NCBI GenBank assembly: GCA_037903355.1
Contig: JBAJFE010000004.1
Coordinates: forward strand, 3,100,001-3,164,000
Direction: 5' to 3'
Source: Trichuris trichiura
Lineage: Eukaryota; Nematoda; Enoplea; Trichinellida; Trichuridae
Length of the DNA stretch: 64,000 bases
Positions 11,621 through 24,137 of this stretch are shown here, piece by piece; positions within the stretch are counted from its first letter, which is position 1; each line of letters begins with the position of its first letter. The translations under genes and the position numbers were made by a program. The notes beneath the pieces are model-generated. The model saw only the letters and a program-made list of their open reading frames with translations, had not been told where the DNA came from and searched no databases.

Positions 11621-13577
11621 GTTTAACCCACCGCGGGCCTTGATAAGTTACTTCAGCCTTTGCCCAACGAAGAGTGAGCAATTTTAATGCAGTATCTGGT
11701 ATATCGGAATGCGCTTTCCATGATTCTCCGGTGTAAATTAAATTCAAAAAAAATAAAGGAAGAAACATAAATGCCCAAAATGTCCTTCAAGAACTGCTTT
11801 CGCATGCTGATTCAGCTTTTCGAAGCACCCTTGATCTCACCGAACAGTTCCGCAGAAGACAACAGATAGCGGTATTCTATTTTATGAATTGCCGGTACGT
11901 TTGAACTATCACATTTCTCCAGAAACCATAAAGCTCCGAAAAATAGAACCAATTGATTTTACCGGCTGACGATGCTTTGCTTTCTAAGCTCAGCAGATGC
12001 TAGTGCGTCGAATTCTTTGTATTCGTACTAACTAAGCGCTTTTATATTAACGCTGAGAAACAGTGAATGGCTGCGTTTTACGAATTCAGTACATACTAAG
12101 TGTGGTAACAGTATGCGAGCAAAGAAAATCATTATGGCGCAGCAGGTAAATAAAAAGAACCTTCAATCATTGACAAATACACTTTGTTCTCAGGCTTAGC
12201 TAGTCAAACAGAGCTGCAGTTTGTAACGAGAGACAGAGGCTAAGGGCACCTGTGGAAAAATTCAATCTGAAAAACGTGTTAGAGTGGATTTTAGCAAGTG
12301 TTTGTGAGGTTGTTGGAGAAGCTAACGGAACGATAGGTTTCTTCACGCCTACATGTTCTCCCTACTGGTCAGTCCGCCTTAATAGCCGATTTTTGATTTT
12401 ACTGTGCTGTAATGCGCAAATCCAACAAGTAAAACAAATTATCAAAGCAAAAAACCTCACAAATCGCAGTTCGGTACCAGGACTTGCCACCAGCCAAACA
12501 CGCTGAGGTAACGTATTATACAACCCATTTAAAGGAAAAAAAATGTATCTCTTAAGCACAAATCACCTATTTTCTGGTATAAGGGCTACGAATTAAAAGT
12601 ACTACGTCACACTAACAACTGCCAAACAAAATGAACGAGTTCTCGCTGTGAATAATAAATTTCAACTTTCCGTCAATAGAAACGTATTAAGCCAACAGTA
12701 ATGCCTGGCATCCAGTTTTGAATAGCAAGATTCGTATATTTGGTTCGCGAGAACATGATCATTTAACTATCATAGTCTATCTAGGTACGATGCTTTGGCA
12801 GCCGATGGATTTCTGCTTCAAAAGAACTTTCAGAAATTGTGGCTTTGTATTAAAGCTTATAAACGCAAAAAGCGTGTAAAGAGCAACTCTGCTATCTAAA
12901 ATTACTCGGCCTAAGACCAAAAAGAATTCTGCTCAGAATACCGAGCGTACATCTAAGATTCCTGCCTTAACGTGCGGGAACCTTTCCTAAGCTGCGTTCG
13001 GTCAGTAAGACCCACTTGGTTAGCAGTATCACTTTTCTTTAACCAACTATGCTACCAGAAGTTATATAAGGCCCGCAATTCTTTAATCCTGCAAGCTGTC
13101 TTTGTAATTTTACCGTATTAGGTTGATCTGCACACAATCATTGGAGACCTCTTATCAACCAGATATGTTGTGCAATTCTTGAATTTTCATTCCTAATTTA
13201 GTAGATTCAGATTTCACGGTTTAAAATGAAACTCAGCTCACATTCCACAACTGCCCTATTTGCCGTCTCAGTTTTTTTAAACGAAACAGACGAGACGCAG
13301 CTGTTTACCTCAGCGTTCAGCTTTTCTTTGTGGTAGACCCAAGCTGGATGTAGCTGCTGTGCATTAGCTACAAAGCGGCAGTCGACAAAAAGTCAAAATT
13401 ATAAGAACGCCATTGCGATAGCTGATTCATGTACTGTAGGCGTCAAAGTCGTTTAGTTTGCCTACTTTTGCTCGCGAGAAGGCTCAGCTCTATCCTAATC
13501 AAACATTCCCATTCATTTCATCTTTAAAACAAGAATGAAACTTGTTCCTTACCCGGCCCATAGTCTTACTGTATTAG

Positions 13578-13757
13578 TTGTTTGCCGGCCATTCTATTCT
13601 ATCTTTACCTAAGTCTAATCCAAAACATACGGCTTACATTTTGGCTTAAGCTTAGGAAGGAGCAGAACAGGATAGCCGGTATGTTTACCAGCAGAGATAG
13701 GACAGCATGGCCGGCATACTTGCCAAAAAGTAACCTGCATTTTTGAGATCACTGAAG
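13578..13757. repeat. MITE-like repeat family M, copy 4
   Basis: TTTACCTAAGTCTAATCCAA paired with TTGGCTTAAGCTTAGGAAGG, followed by two copies of a GGACAG/GAACAG-TAGCCGG motif and the right end AACCTGCATTTTTGAGA. Same order of landmarks as the copy at 1640-1816. Confidence 0.55.
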
Positions 13758-15451
13758 TTGGGCCAAGAAAAAAAACCGAAATTTTTCTTTTGTAACAGCA
13801 CGCTGTATATATGTCTTCTATGAAACGGTCAGTTTTCAGCGTGTTCAAAATTGCGTACTTTTCGTTAGTAAGTCGGGCATTCACCCACTCACTGTAATTC
13901 CTATCTCAAACAATGTGGGATTACGGATCGCCTAAACGTTTGTCTCCCCATCTTATTTAAACAGTGCTGTTTTGAAGCAGTTTTAAAATGCCAATAAGCC
14001 TTCTAGCTACTGACAGTTGCAGCATTAAAAGTTAGTAGGATAACGCAGCGATAGACAAAGTAATTGCTATTGTTGCTTTTGCCAGCGAAATCGCGTTTGC
14101 TTTAACGATGGCATTGCGGCTGAAAATTTGTTTGCACAGAATTCATCAACCGCGCTGACATTTATCTCGGAACAAGACGTTTGCAGAAAGTTGCATCAAA
14201 AAGATGTAGAAGCGTCGAACGATAAAATTTTCTTAAATTAGCTCTACTGCACGCTTATTTCGTACGCAAATTGTGTGAAATTCTACCATCTTCCAAAACT
14301 GCTGAAAAAAATTATCTTAGCCCAGAACTTTTGCTAAAAAATCTTTTAACAAGTATAGTACTGGGCGAAGCATAGAATCCATTAATTAAACGACGCGAAA
14401 CAAAAGATAACCGTTGCCTGTACATGAACGCATAAGTTTGTACGTTGATGCTAATTAAAATTACGGCCTTCTAAAATTTATTTGCACTAAGACAAGCACG
14501 AAACGCTTTAAAAGCAATTAACTATCACGCGCTCTTGAAAGAAAGGTGTTCCTTACTGAAAAAGGACAATTTTTAATTAAGATGTTCAATGAGGAATGCA
14601 GGTAACATAATCGATTTTTGTATCTTAATCCAGTTAAGCGCAGAAGCAATCTTCCTTGTCCAAAGAAGTTACCGCGAAAAGCGCCTTAGCTCATACTCTT
14701 TCATGTCCTATTATTACGTCTTAAGGGCAAGTAGTAATAATAACAGCTTGCAGATAAAAGCACAAAGCGGGCAAATGAATTGCTTATCATGCAGGTCACT
14801 CAAAAAGTATTGATAACAAAGTTGGAATTGTTAGGCAGTGTACAAACAAATGCAGGGTTGGTGAATAAGAAATTAATTCACAAAAATTGCTCTAAACGTG
14901 CAGTAACCAATGGAGATGGATTAACGTGCCGTTTTCCTAGCAAAATCAAATGCCATTATGTAACGAAAGTACATCTTCATAGTTACTCGATTTAACGATG
15001 ATTAATTCGCTTGTTTGTTGACCTTGTTTAATGGAGGCAGTTTGACTAACCACACTGGCAAAAACAAGCTCTGCTTTTCAAATGCACTAATTCCTGGATG
15101 CTTTACATTTAAGGAAATTTGACCATACTAGATAACCAATCGATGTTGGTTAAAACCAATGCTTTTATTTTACTATACATGAATAATTGCCTGCGCGAGT
15201 ACAACTACAGTTCGATGCGCAAAGTTGGCGTTCATCGCATGCCTTGCCCTAGTTGCGTTGCCCACATACGGTTTCACAGATAGCTACAATTATGGTTCAT
15301 TGTTCAAAAAGGGTCAGTCTTGTTGACGTTCTAATAAATGTGCTGTGGTGAACGTTCACCACTTTTTGCTTGATTTGGGAAGTAAGTTACACGCATATGA
15401 GCGGCGAACGTAAATTGCTGCATATTTCGTGGCCATTTCATTGGCAATTGT

Positions 15452-18400
15452 TTACTCTAAAGTTACGGATCCATCACTTGTAAGTTTCAAGCGCACTTCA
15501 GAATGTTGAGAACTTGGCTGTGGTGACAATTCAGCGGGCTTAAGTTGAGAAGAATCAGCATTAGGGTCTGATATTGCAGAAGAGTTTCCTTCTGGATCCC
15601 ATGCGAGAAAGTTAACCCTAACAAAACCGTATCTTGGGAACAGTTGTTTCCAAATGATATTTTCGTCGGTGGTGTTTGTGACTCTTGTTTGTAAACCGTC
15701 TACACCATAACAAGTTATTACTACCTTATTTGCGTTGCACTCCCGCAACTGAGAGACAGTTTGACCAATTATTTCCTTCTTCTGGTAACCATTTTTGAGC
15801 ATATTGTCAATCAGTCTTGCATCAGATGCATAAGTGGTTTCCCTTCTTAATTCTGAGTAGAGCTGATAGATCGGCTTCAATCCTTGACAATCACGCACGC
15901 TTGAACCATTCTTAACAACAGAAGCAAATGGACCAACGTCTGTATATTCTGTCAAATTTGGAACAGTGTTGCTCAGACCTTCAAATGCTATCACTGTTGT
16001 CCTTTTGACAATGTGTTTGTAGAGGCGTACATTCACACGAACACCTGCAAAAATAATAATAGAAAAAATGTGCAAATCGCATCCTGAATTCACCACTATT
16101 GCCCATAACGTTGTTGAAGCGTTGAGATGACTTTCCGGAACACGTTCAATTTTAGCTCCAGAAAATTTGTACCCGCTATTTGCACCTACACGCCATTACC
16201 GCCCTTTAAGTATAAACATACAACGTCATTGGATAGCTATGCCGGAACTAACGCTCATTTTACGTATTAAAATACTCTGCTACTAAAAGAATAAAATTTT
16301 CTAATAACAGTTCAGAAGAGGAAGCTGAAAATGGTAGCCTGAAGAAGCCACTTTAAGCTCAAGTTCAAAAGGTTTAAAGTGAGCACGTTAAGCTCATTCC
16401 CTAAAGTTTAAAGTCCACTGGAAAGAATAGCCAAATTTGGATTTGCAAGGATAGCAAAAGTAATATTGACAATACCATCTTCAAACGGTGTAAAGCGCTT
16501 ACTTGATGACGTCACGCTGCTTGCATCTGGATTAGCCGATGTTGCCGGTGTAGTTTGTGAAACTTCAGGATTATCCCGTTTATCATCTCCTGCAATGCAT
16601 AGCCAGTTAAAGTTTTCTAATGTAAAATTAAATTTGGTTTTGCAAGGATAGCGGAATGAATATTGACAATATCATCTTCAAATGATGTAGAGCGCCTACG
16701 TGATGACGTCACGTTGCTTGAATCTGGATTAGTCGATGTTCCTTGGGAACCTTGTGGAACTACAAGATTATCCCATCCATCATCGCCTGCAGTGCATTAG
16801 CCAGGTAAAGTCTTCTACTGGAAAATCATAATACCATACAGCACAAGTACTTTGTCTCGTCGCCGCATTTAGACTTCTGGGTGGGACACATCAAGCAACG
16901 TGGTGCACCCTCAGCTAACGGAATGTACGGTGGTGATTCTGGAGGGGCTCTAAATTTTAACAAGCATTTAAATCACCGGATTCAGTATGACGAAATACAG
17001 AAACTTTTAGCGAATGCATATATTTTCATATTCAAAGTAGGTGAGTTGTGATCTACCCGTTTGTTCTGCAGAATAGAAAACTGTTTGGGACTTTTCGTTT
17101 CCGAAAGCTCAGCAACCGTTCCAATGGTAACGTATTTCGAATATCTGGTTCAAAAGCCTTATGGAAACAGTTGGTAAAGACGCTGGCTTTGAGGGCAGAC
17201 AGAAAGTAGGCCAAAATGAGGAAAGTAGGGGATGCTTCCATGTTTTCCAGAAAAAGACATACCTACTAGAGAAGGCACAAACCCATAGAAATGGTCCACT
17301 GACTAACTGCCTTTCTGGCAGTTTTTCCGGAAGGATCTTGTCACATTTTGACAGAGCACATCCTACTTCATGTGCTTCATATCTGTAGAACTAAAAGTGA
17401 AAAAACGTTTATCCAGCAACCGCTCGAGAGACAATATAGCCAGCCGTTGGGCAAAGTTCACATGCACGCTTGGTGGAATACTATTTTAATGGGAAAGAGA
17501 TACTGATACACTTCCGTTTCCATCTAGACAAGGAAATGCACTTTTGAGGTCTACACAGTCGTGACGGCTTTATTTCGTCTTAGTTTTGTTTACCGGTGTT
17601 ATCATTGACATCGGAACGAAAAGACAAATGCTTGATTACTGGGCTGACGAACAGTTTTTATTTAATATTACGGGCAATGCAAGGCTGTATGAAAATTCAG
17701 TACGAAAATTAACTACCTGACGAAAGTTTTGGCACTGTTCTGTTGTAAACACCACTTCGCCAAAGGCATCGCAAAGGTTGGTTCTGAAGTTGTAAAAAAA
17801 GGCAATATCCGAAATGGAGGCAAAAGCGTTAGTAGAAGTTTCATTTTCAGCGACTGAAATTGCCACTGGGTACTTTGAATCTTTTGGTGCCAATGAACTG
17901 CAATTATTTGCAACCTCTTGCGCGTACGCTGCCATGCTGTTATTCCAGAAGCGCTGAAATCATAATACTTTCACGATATGATTTTGAACAAAAGTGAAAA
18001 CCACTTGTTTATTACAAAACTGAAGCGACAAGATGCATGCATTGCGTCTTCAGGCAAACTCTCCCCCTACGCTCCATATTTGAAGTTGAATTAACCTTTT
18101 CACTTACTTTTACTGTTTTCAGCTTCTGCTTGATGATTCAACGGTCAGCTGATTAGAAAAATTTAACTCAAACGTTGAAATTTAAATCGGGCGCATTCTT
18201 CCATGCTTTCCTACGTCTTTATTGCTCAGCTCACATAAACGCTAACTCTTTTTTAATCACCAAGCATGAATTGCTCACAAAGAAGATAGGTATTTCTTCC
18301 GCAAAATCGCTGCCCATTATAATGCTGTCCTTCCTTCCTACTCAGCTACCTTCTAGCTGAGAACAAAAGTTCGCAAAAACTTTGTCCCTATCACGGTTTC

Positions 18401-20499
18401 CGTTGCACCGTGACCTATCGCATTTTCAGCTCATCGCACATTTTCAGATTCCGAGCAATGCAACTTGACCTATCCAACTTGTCTTCAAGTCATCTTGGCC
18501 TAGAAGCAATTGGTCCAATTGCTGTAGCTGCATTCACCTATACAGTCTGCTTGGTGTAAATCCAGTATACTTAGTTTGTAGAAAGTATGCGGTAGTAAAT
18601 ACACGGCCAGCATTTATGTACGCAGTACATGCTACTTACGCGTAAACTATTTTCTCTTCTCCAAAATTTCTACAACATGTGACTAATACAGCGTTTACAT
18701 ATAGTATACATCCAAGATATTCATGGAATTTGTGGTTTTTACGCAATATGCTTTACCTATAAGCGCAATACCTTCTTAGACACGGTCTCTGTGGTATACA
18801 TGCAGTATGTATGCTCAATGTACTTGCATAAGAAGAATATGTACGTTATATATGATCTATACGTGGTAAACATTGCTTATAAATAGAATATCTATGGCAT
18901 AAATGGCTTCTACAGCACATATGCGGTATCTATATGGTATATATCTGCATAGTGGGAATATGGGGTGAGCGTATGGCTTAAAGACAGTATACATTGTTTA
19001 TAAATAAGATATTTGTCGTGTACAGGGTCTACGGCTATACGTGCACCACCTATGATATGTATTTGCCTACAGGACATATTTATGCTATATATAATATGGG
19101 CGCGGTATAAAATGGTTTTAAATAAGAAATCCGTGACATTCCAGATCTCCAGGCACACGTGTAGTGTTTACGGTGCATAATGTTGCACGGAGTGATCGTT
19201 TATAGCGCCTATAGAATACGTATGGTATACATTGCTTATAAAAAAAATATTTGTAATATCTAGTGTCTCTAAGGTACGCATGCAGTATACTACACTCACA
19301 TATGGCGTAAATATGTCCTGTTGGCAAATATATGCCATAGATAGTGCATGTATAGCCGTAGACCCTGTGTATCACAATATTCTATTTATAAAAAACAATG
19401 TACATCGTGTCTATGTCACATATACACCAAATATTTCCACTACGCAAATGTATACAACATAGATACAGCATATGTGCCACACATATCTTATTTTTAAGCA
19501 ATGCGTACCACGTAGAAGTCATATATAATGTAAACATTCCTCATATGCAGGTACATACAGCATGCGTGCTACATGTGTACCACAGAATCGGGGGCTATGG
19601 AAGAAATTTGCTTATAGGCAAAGTATACGGCGTGAATGCGGCTCCATGAATATTTTGAATGTATACTTTATACAACCTCTGTATTATGCAAATGTTGTAG
19701 AAACTTTGGAAGACAGAAAACAGTTCACGTGTAATTAGCGTGTGCTGCGTACATAAATGTTGGCCGTGTATTTACTACCGCATACTTTCTACAAACTAAG
19801 TATACTGGATTTACACCAAGCAGACTGTATAGGTGAATGCAGGTACAGCAATCTGACCAATTGCTTCTAGGCCAAGTTGACTTGAAGTCAAGTTGGTTCA
19901 GGTCGCGTTGGTTAGACCAAGTCGGTAAGGTCAAGTTGTGGCGCACTCTTTCAGATTTATTCTAATTTTGAGATCGAACAGTGCGCGGAACACTTAATCC
20001 CCATTTGGCGAAAAGGCAGGACGCGTCAGGCCGTACAAAGTTTTGCTGGCGCAACGAAGGTGTACGCAACTAAATACGATAAAGTTCGTTTACCAGTGTC
20101 AGAAAACAACTGCACAGTACCTTGACCGTACTTATCATGTGTACTATTCTTTTCTTCCCCTTTTAATAGACGGCAAAGTGGGCTATACGAAAGGAAGTTT
20201 TACGTGGACGAACGCTACGAATTTTTTCCCCGTTAACGCTTCTCGCGTTCAGTATGCAAGAAGTACCAACGAAGATGAATAAACTTACTATGCAGTGCAT
20301 TGTTAATGCATTCCTTGCAGCTCTGAGTTCGTTCATCTTAACCATAAGTGCGTATTTAACCGCAAGATTAACAGTCATTGCTAAATGCCAAATTATTAGT
20401 TAAGCATTGATGTAAGCGTTCCTTACGTGTTCCTTTAGCTGCTATTGAACACCCGGAAAGCGAAAGAATTAGGGAAACGACCAGTAATACCGCTCTCAT
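15452..20499 (-). CDS. CAP-domain (SCP/TAPS-like) secreted protein, copy 2, with novel C-terminal domain
   Basis: Paralogue of the gene at 4180-8568. Exons: 20427-20568 (ATG at 20499), 20289-20380, 17717-17953, 17263-17390, 16840-16949, 16700-16786, 16503-16589, 15452-16044; about 468 aa. Lengths 142, 92, 237, 128, 110, 87 and 87 nt match copy 1 exactly with the same phases, so both copies have been held intact by selection. The N-terminus MRAVLLVVSLILSLSGCSIA is a good signal peptide. The CAP part shows KMNELR, FWNNSMAAYAQEVANNC, AEN and CQNFRQ, again without the usual tetrad His residues. The C-terminal domain shares TVSQLRECNANKVVITCYG and FLAWDPEGNSS with copy 1. Intron 2 (17954-20288) carries the foldback element at 18451-19948. 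The CAP assignment is from motifs; the C-terminal domain is unrecognised. Confidence 0.83.
18451..19948. mobile_element. Foldback element carrying internal ~120-bp satellite repeats
   Basis: Outer inverted repeats of roughly 200-240 bp (about 18451-18690 and 19690-19948) share CTTGGCCTAGAAGCAATTGG, TACAGTCTGCTTGGTGTAAA and TTGTAGAAAGTATGCGGTAG in opposite orientation. The 9-mer TTTCAGATT flanks the element directly (18442-18450 and 19949-19957), consistent with a target-site duplication. Inside are degenerate tandem monomers with period about 120 bp, landmark ATACATTGCTTATAAA near 18747, 18866, 18985, 19106 and 19226, after which the monomers run in the opposite orientation. No transposase was seen. 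A 9-bp duplication and foldback form are known for Mutator-like and Drosophila FB elements; assignment to that class is inference. Confidence 0.75.
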
Positions 20500-20568
20500 G
20501 TTGTAAGAGCTGACTCCAGTTCCCAGTCGTGGTTTCCTTTCATTTGTTAGAGTGGACGCCTTTGCTTT

Positions 20569-23500
20569 CTAAAATGGATACATGAACCAGAATGGTTTTT
20601 CTCTAGACGAGGGCTTAACATTTAACTAAGGGCAGAAACAAACCAAATGTGCATTTTTATTAATGACGCAAACCGTGCATTTTATTTCATTTTCAACATC
20701 AAAAAACAGAAGCATTTGAAAGCTTGCGTCTGCAAACCTGATTCTGAAAGTGTTGGCGGTTTGTTCCTCCAGCAGAATTAAATTTAAGTTCGTAGGGGAA
20801 ATGCGACTTTTGCGCTCTACCTTCGGCTTACCTGTCTGCTGATAAGGTGTGCTAATGGCAGCTTCTACTGGGCATTGGGGCAGCAGTCCTCAATTACATG
20901 TTATATTTAAAAATATCGTCGTGCAGTGTTAACTACTGACGCATCGTTGCTTGGAAGCGCCGCAAAGTAATCATCTCATTTTTGAATACTACTTCAAACA
21001 AAAACATCTTATTCTACTCGATTTGGGTATACGAACATAGCCGTAATGCACTGTGGAAAATTAGTGCTTATTGGATGCAGCCTCTTCCGAATGAAATTCA
21101 TTTTGTACGCTAACGAACTTTGCGTTACCTAGTGCTATTTTGACATTACTGGCATAAGGCAACGGTACCTTGAGGTCACTATGGGTAGTTTCAACTATTG
21201 CGTATCATACTGCATGTATTACCCCTGTACTCCTTCGTATTTTATCTTCTCTACTTCTCATGTGGTGAAAGTTTCCATATTCGTTGTTTCGTAAAATAAA
21301 TATTCCTATTAAAACAGCTTAAAGCCATAGTTTATGTTGTATGCTATAGTTTCATAAGAAAAAGTTGCTTGATTGCGAGAACTGCACGCTGAGAAAAGAC
21401 AACTACAAGTTTAGAGCTTTCTAACTTATGAATGCATGCCAGTTCTTTTTCAAGCAGCACAATTAAGCGGAACGGCCATCTTTCTTACGACTGACGGAAA
21501 CAACTTAACATAACCTGTTACAAGAACTCAAATTGTAACCTACTCATCTTTTATAGCAATGAGTTTAAGTTTTGCAGCGTAAATGCGTCTGCTGGGGCAG
21601 AAATTTCTTCTCCGACTGGGCTTAACAGTTCTAGTTAAGAGTTACCTTTCTTTCTCCGAAAGCCGAATGTACTTGGTCGATCCCATCTTCTTGACGAAGC
21701 ATGCCTACAATTCCGTAGATGATAAACCACTGCAATCGAAAAAGTTATTCAGGTTGCGTAATGCTCTGCTTCTTTGTAAAATTCAATCAAGACAGTATGG
21801 AGTTTAATTTGGGGGTTAAATTTAAAAAATTATCAAACATTATGAAACTGTCTGATGCGTCAGCATTTGTAAGCCAAAAATTACAAAGTTTTACTGCATT
21901 TGTAGCTACTCTGTTAGCAACCAGCTCTTTAAATGACATTAACAGCTACGTACACTCACGTTTAAACCGTAAACGACCATTATTAGTCAATGGGCGAAAC
22001 ACCATTGAAAAAAGAGAGCTGAAGATTTGTACCAGAATTTTTGCGTACTGTTTTGTTCGCCGCGACTGCTGTCACGGTTTCTCAGAAAGTTACGCTTTTA
22101 ACTTTTCAAAAATCGCTCAACGATGCTTTCATATCATTGCATAGTGCTTTTCATGCGCTGATGCAGCAGTCTCATGCATAGGAATGCGTTTTGCACGACC
22201 TTCTGCAATAACTCACTAATCAGAAGAATCTCGAAAATTCAGAAACAAATGCGGGACCTCATTTCTTGACTGCCTCACCGTCTCAGAAATGCAGGTTCCG
22301 TTCTGTTGGGTATGCGATCAGCCTGTTCTGCCTTTACTGTTAAGCATGGCGGCCATCCCATTTTGTCTACACTTAAGCCTAAGCAAAAGTGTCAGCCCAT
22401 ATTTATGCTAAGGCTTAGCTACGAGCCAGACAAAATGGTAGGCAGGTTACAGTACTCCAGTTGGGCCGCCAGCAGACAAACTCTAAAATATGAATGCTAT
22501 ACTTCTTTTTGGTCGTTATCACGCAAAATATCAAAGCATATTTTAGTGGGCAGTCAATTATATGAGCTATTAGCTTCATAGGAGACGAGAGATACATATA
22601 TTATTTCTTTTATGGATTCCTAAATCTGTTAGGTGCTCGCATTTTCCGACAAGACATTAGGCACAAAAAAATAAAAGCATTTAACATTACCGATTGGTGT
22701 AGGTTTTAATTGCGTTTAGCTCTAAGTTCAATAACTGCCAGTGAACAGAATTCGTATAACGCATAACAATAAACGCTTTTATACTAAAAACGGGCGGCTA
22801 TTGCAGTAATTAATTTATTATATTTGTCGTGCCTCTTAGCGTTGTGCAAACATTGAGAATTATGACGGCTTAGTGCGCAGACGAATAGAATAAGCAATGA
22901 AGTCGCAAAAACACTGTTCGCAGATTTAGCTTCTCACATACAGCTGCAGGTGATCATGAGGGAAAGATTCCATGTGGCGTGTGGAAAAGTTCAAGCAGAC
23001 AAAAGTGCTGATGCCTATTTTAGCACATGTTCTCTTCCTAGATGACGTTAGTGTCGTGACGTCTTCCGTCACGTTTGCATTTCCATCATGTCAACCAGTT
23101 CGCCTCAAAATTCAATTTTTATCCTTATTCTATGATCACACGAAAACTAAGCCAGCGTAAACGAAAACTAATGACATCACGAACTATCACTTTGCTGCTG
23201 AAGCTATTTCCATTACGTTGCCCTATTCGGATGCGAAACCTTTGTCTGCCCTTGACTCGTGTTTCAAAGAAGACAATTGATTCGGTAGGCAACAGAGAAG
23301 CACGAGATGTTGCATATTGTATATCTATACACTGCTTGTTCTTCTTTTAAAGCAAAAAACGTAAACGGCGTATAAAGAATGAATACGAAGGTTCAAAATA
23401 ACTGAATCAATACAGTCGCATTCATGTAAAACATCTCTGAGTTCTTATCGATTAACACTATCCGTTTTCTTGTGTTAATTACCACACTATTTACAGATTC

Positions 23501-24137
23501 TCTAGGTGTCGTCAGAGACAACATTAATAGTTTACAGATGTATCAAATGTCATTTACAATTTGAACTGCACGCTGACAGCGTAGTTGCAAAGACTGCCTA
23601 AAATTGGAATTTATTTATCTATTGAAATGGTTATGCAGTACTCTTCAATACAGTCGAGTTGAGATGAATGCAGGTGCCAATACAGTATACTTCCTAAATC
23701 CTGCGCAATGCTAAGCAGTAGCTGTCTCTGGCTGTCTAAGACAGTAATCTGTACTACAACTCCCCACTGTTGCAGTTGGGCGCTCTTGCTAAAAATGCAG
23801 CTAAAGTTCCTAAAATTTAAGTCTCGACTTAATGTTTTGCGTTCCTATTCTGGCGTACACCGAACAGTACATCTTAATTTAAAAAATATACAATGCGATA
23901 CATTATTGCGATTCCATCAACACAGATCAAATAGAAAAGCTCGATGCAAATAATAGTACCGATAAACAGAGATGCTCAGGTAACTGCATGTGCGCTTGCT
24001 ACCATACTGTTTTCAACGAACTTTCTCAATCGTACTCGCGTGAGTTTTGTTAATTTCAATTTGTTTTATTGTCTGACTGTATTTTGGCAAATCTAGACGC
24101 GGTATTTTTGAGTAACCGTTATTCTTGCAGGCTGAAA
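20569..24137. other. Intergenic region upstream of CAP copy 2 and WDR43
   Basis: AT-rich. The first part resembles the 5' flank of CAP copy 1: TGAACCAGAA(C/T)G(A/G)T, TTTCTCTAGACGAGG, AAAACAGAAGC, and further on GGTTACCTTTCTTT/GAGTTACCTTTCTTT. It holds one family M repeat near 22.3-22.46 kb. A 141-aa open frame at 21719-22144 has no signal peptide, splice context or family resemblance and is not called as a gene. Confidence 0.5.
22275..22462. repeat. MITE-like repeat family M, copy 5
   Basis: Left end CTCAGAAATGCAGGTTCCG is the reverse complement of the right end of the copy at 1640-1816. It continues with CTGTTCTGCCTTTACTGTTA, a palindromic CTTAAGCCTAAGC...GCTAAGGCTTAG centre, and a degenerate right half. 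Confidence 0.55.

Larger units (their letters stand above)
10118..15451. other. Intergenic region between the two CAP genes
   Basis: AT-rich, without a recognisable gene. It contains two family M repeats (near 11.5 and 13.6 kb). The part up to about 12.4 kb resembles 20.8-23.1 kb, and the part from 14.56 kb resembles 2.96 kb onward, marking the two units of the tandem duplication. Open frames here are short and unlike any protein I know. Confidence 0.6.

Noticed and set aside
18910..19649. Several open frames inside the foldback element
   Set aside because: They are built from the Tyr/Ile-rich satellite monomer read on either strand and have no domain content.
21719..22144. 141-aa open frame
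   Set aside because: No signal peptide, domain, splice context or coding-like composition; it lies in duplicated non-coding DNA.
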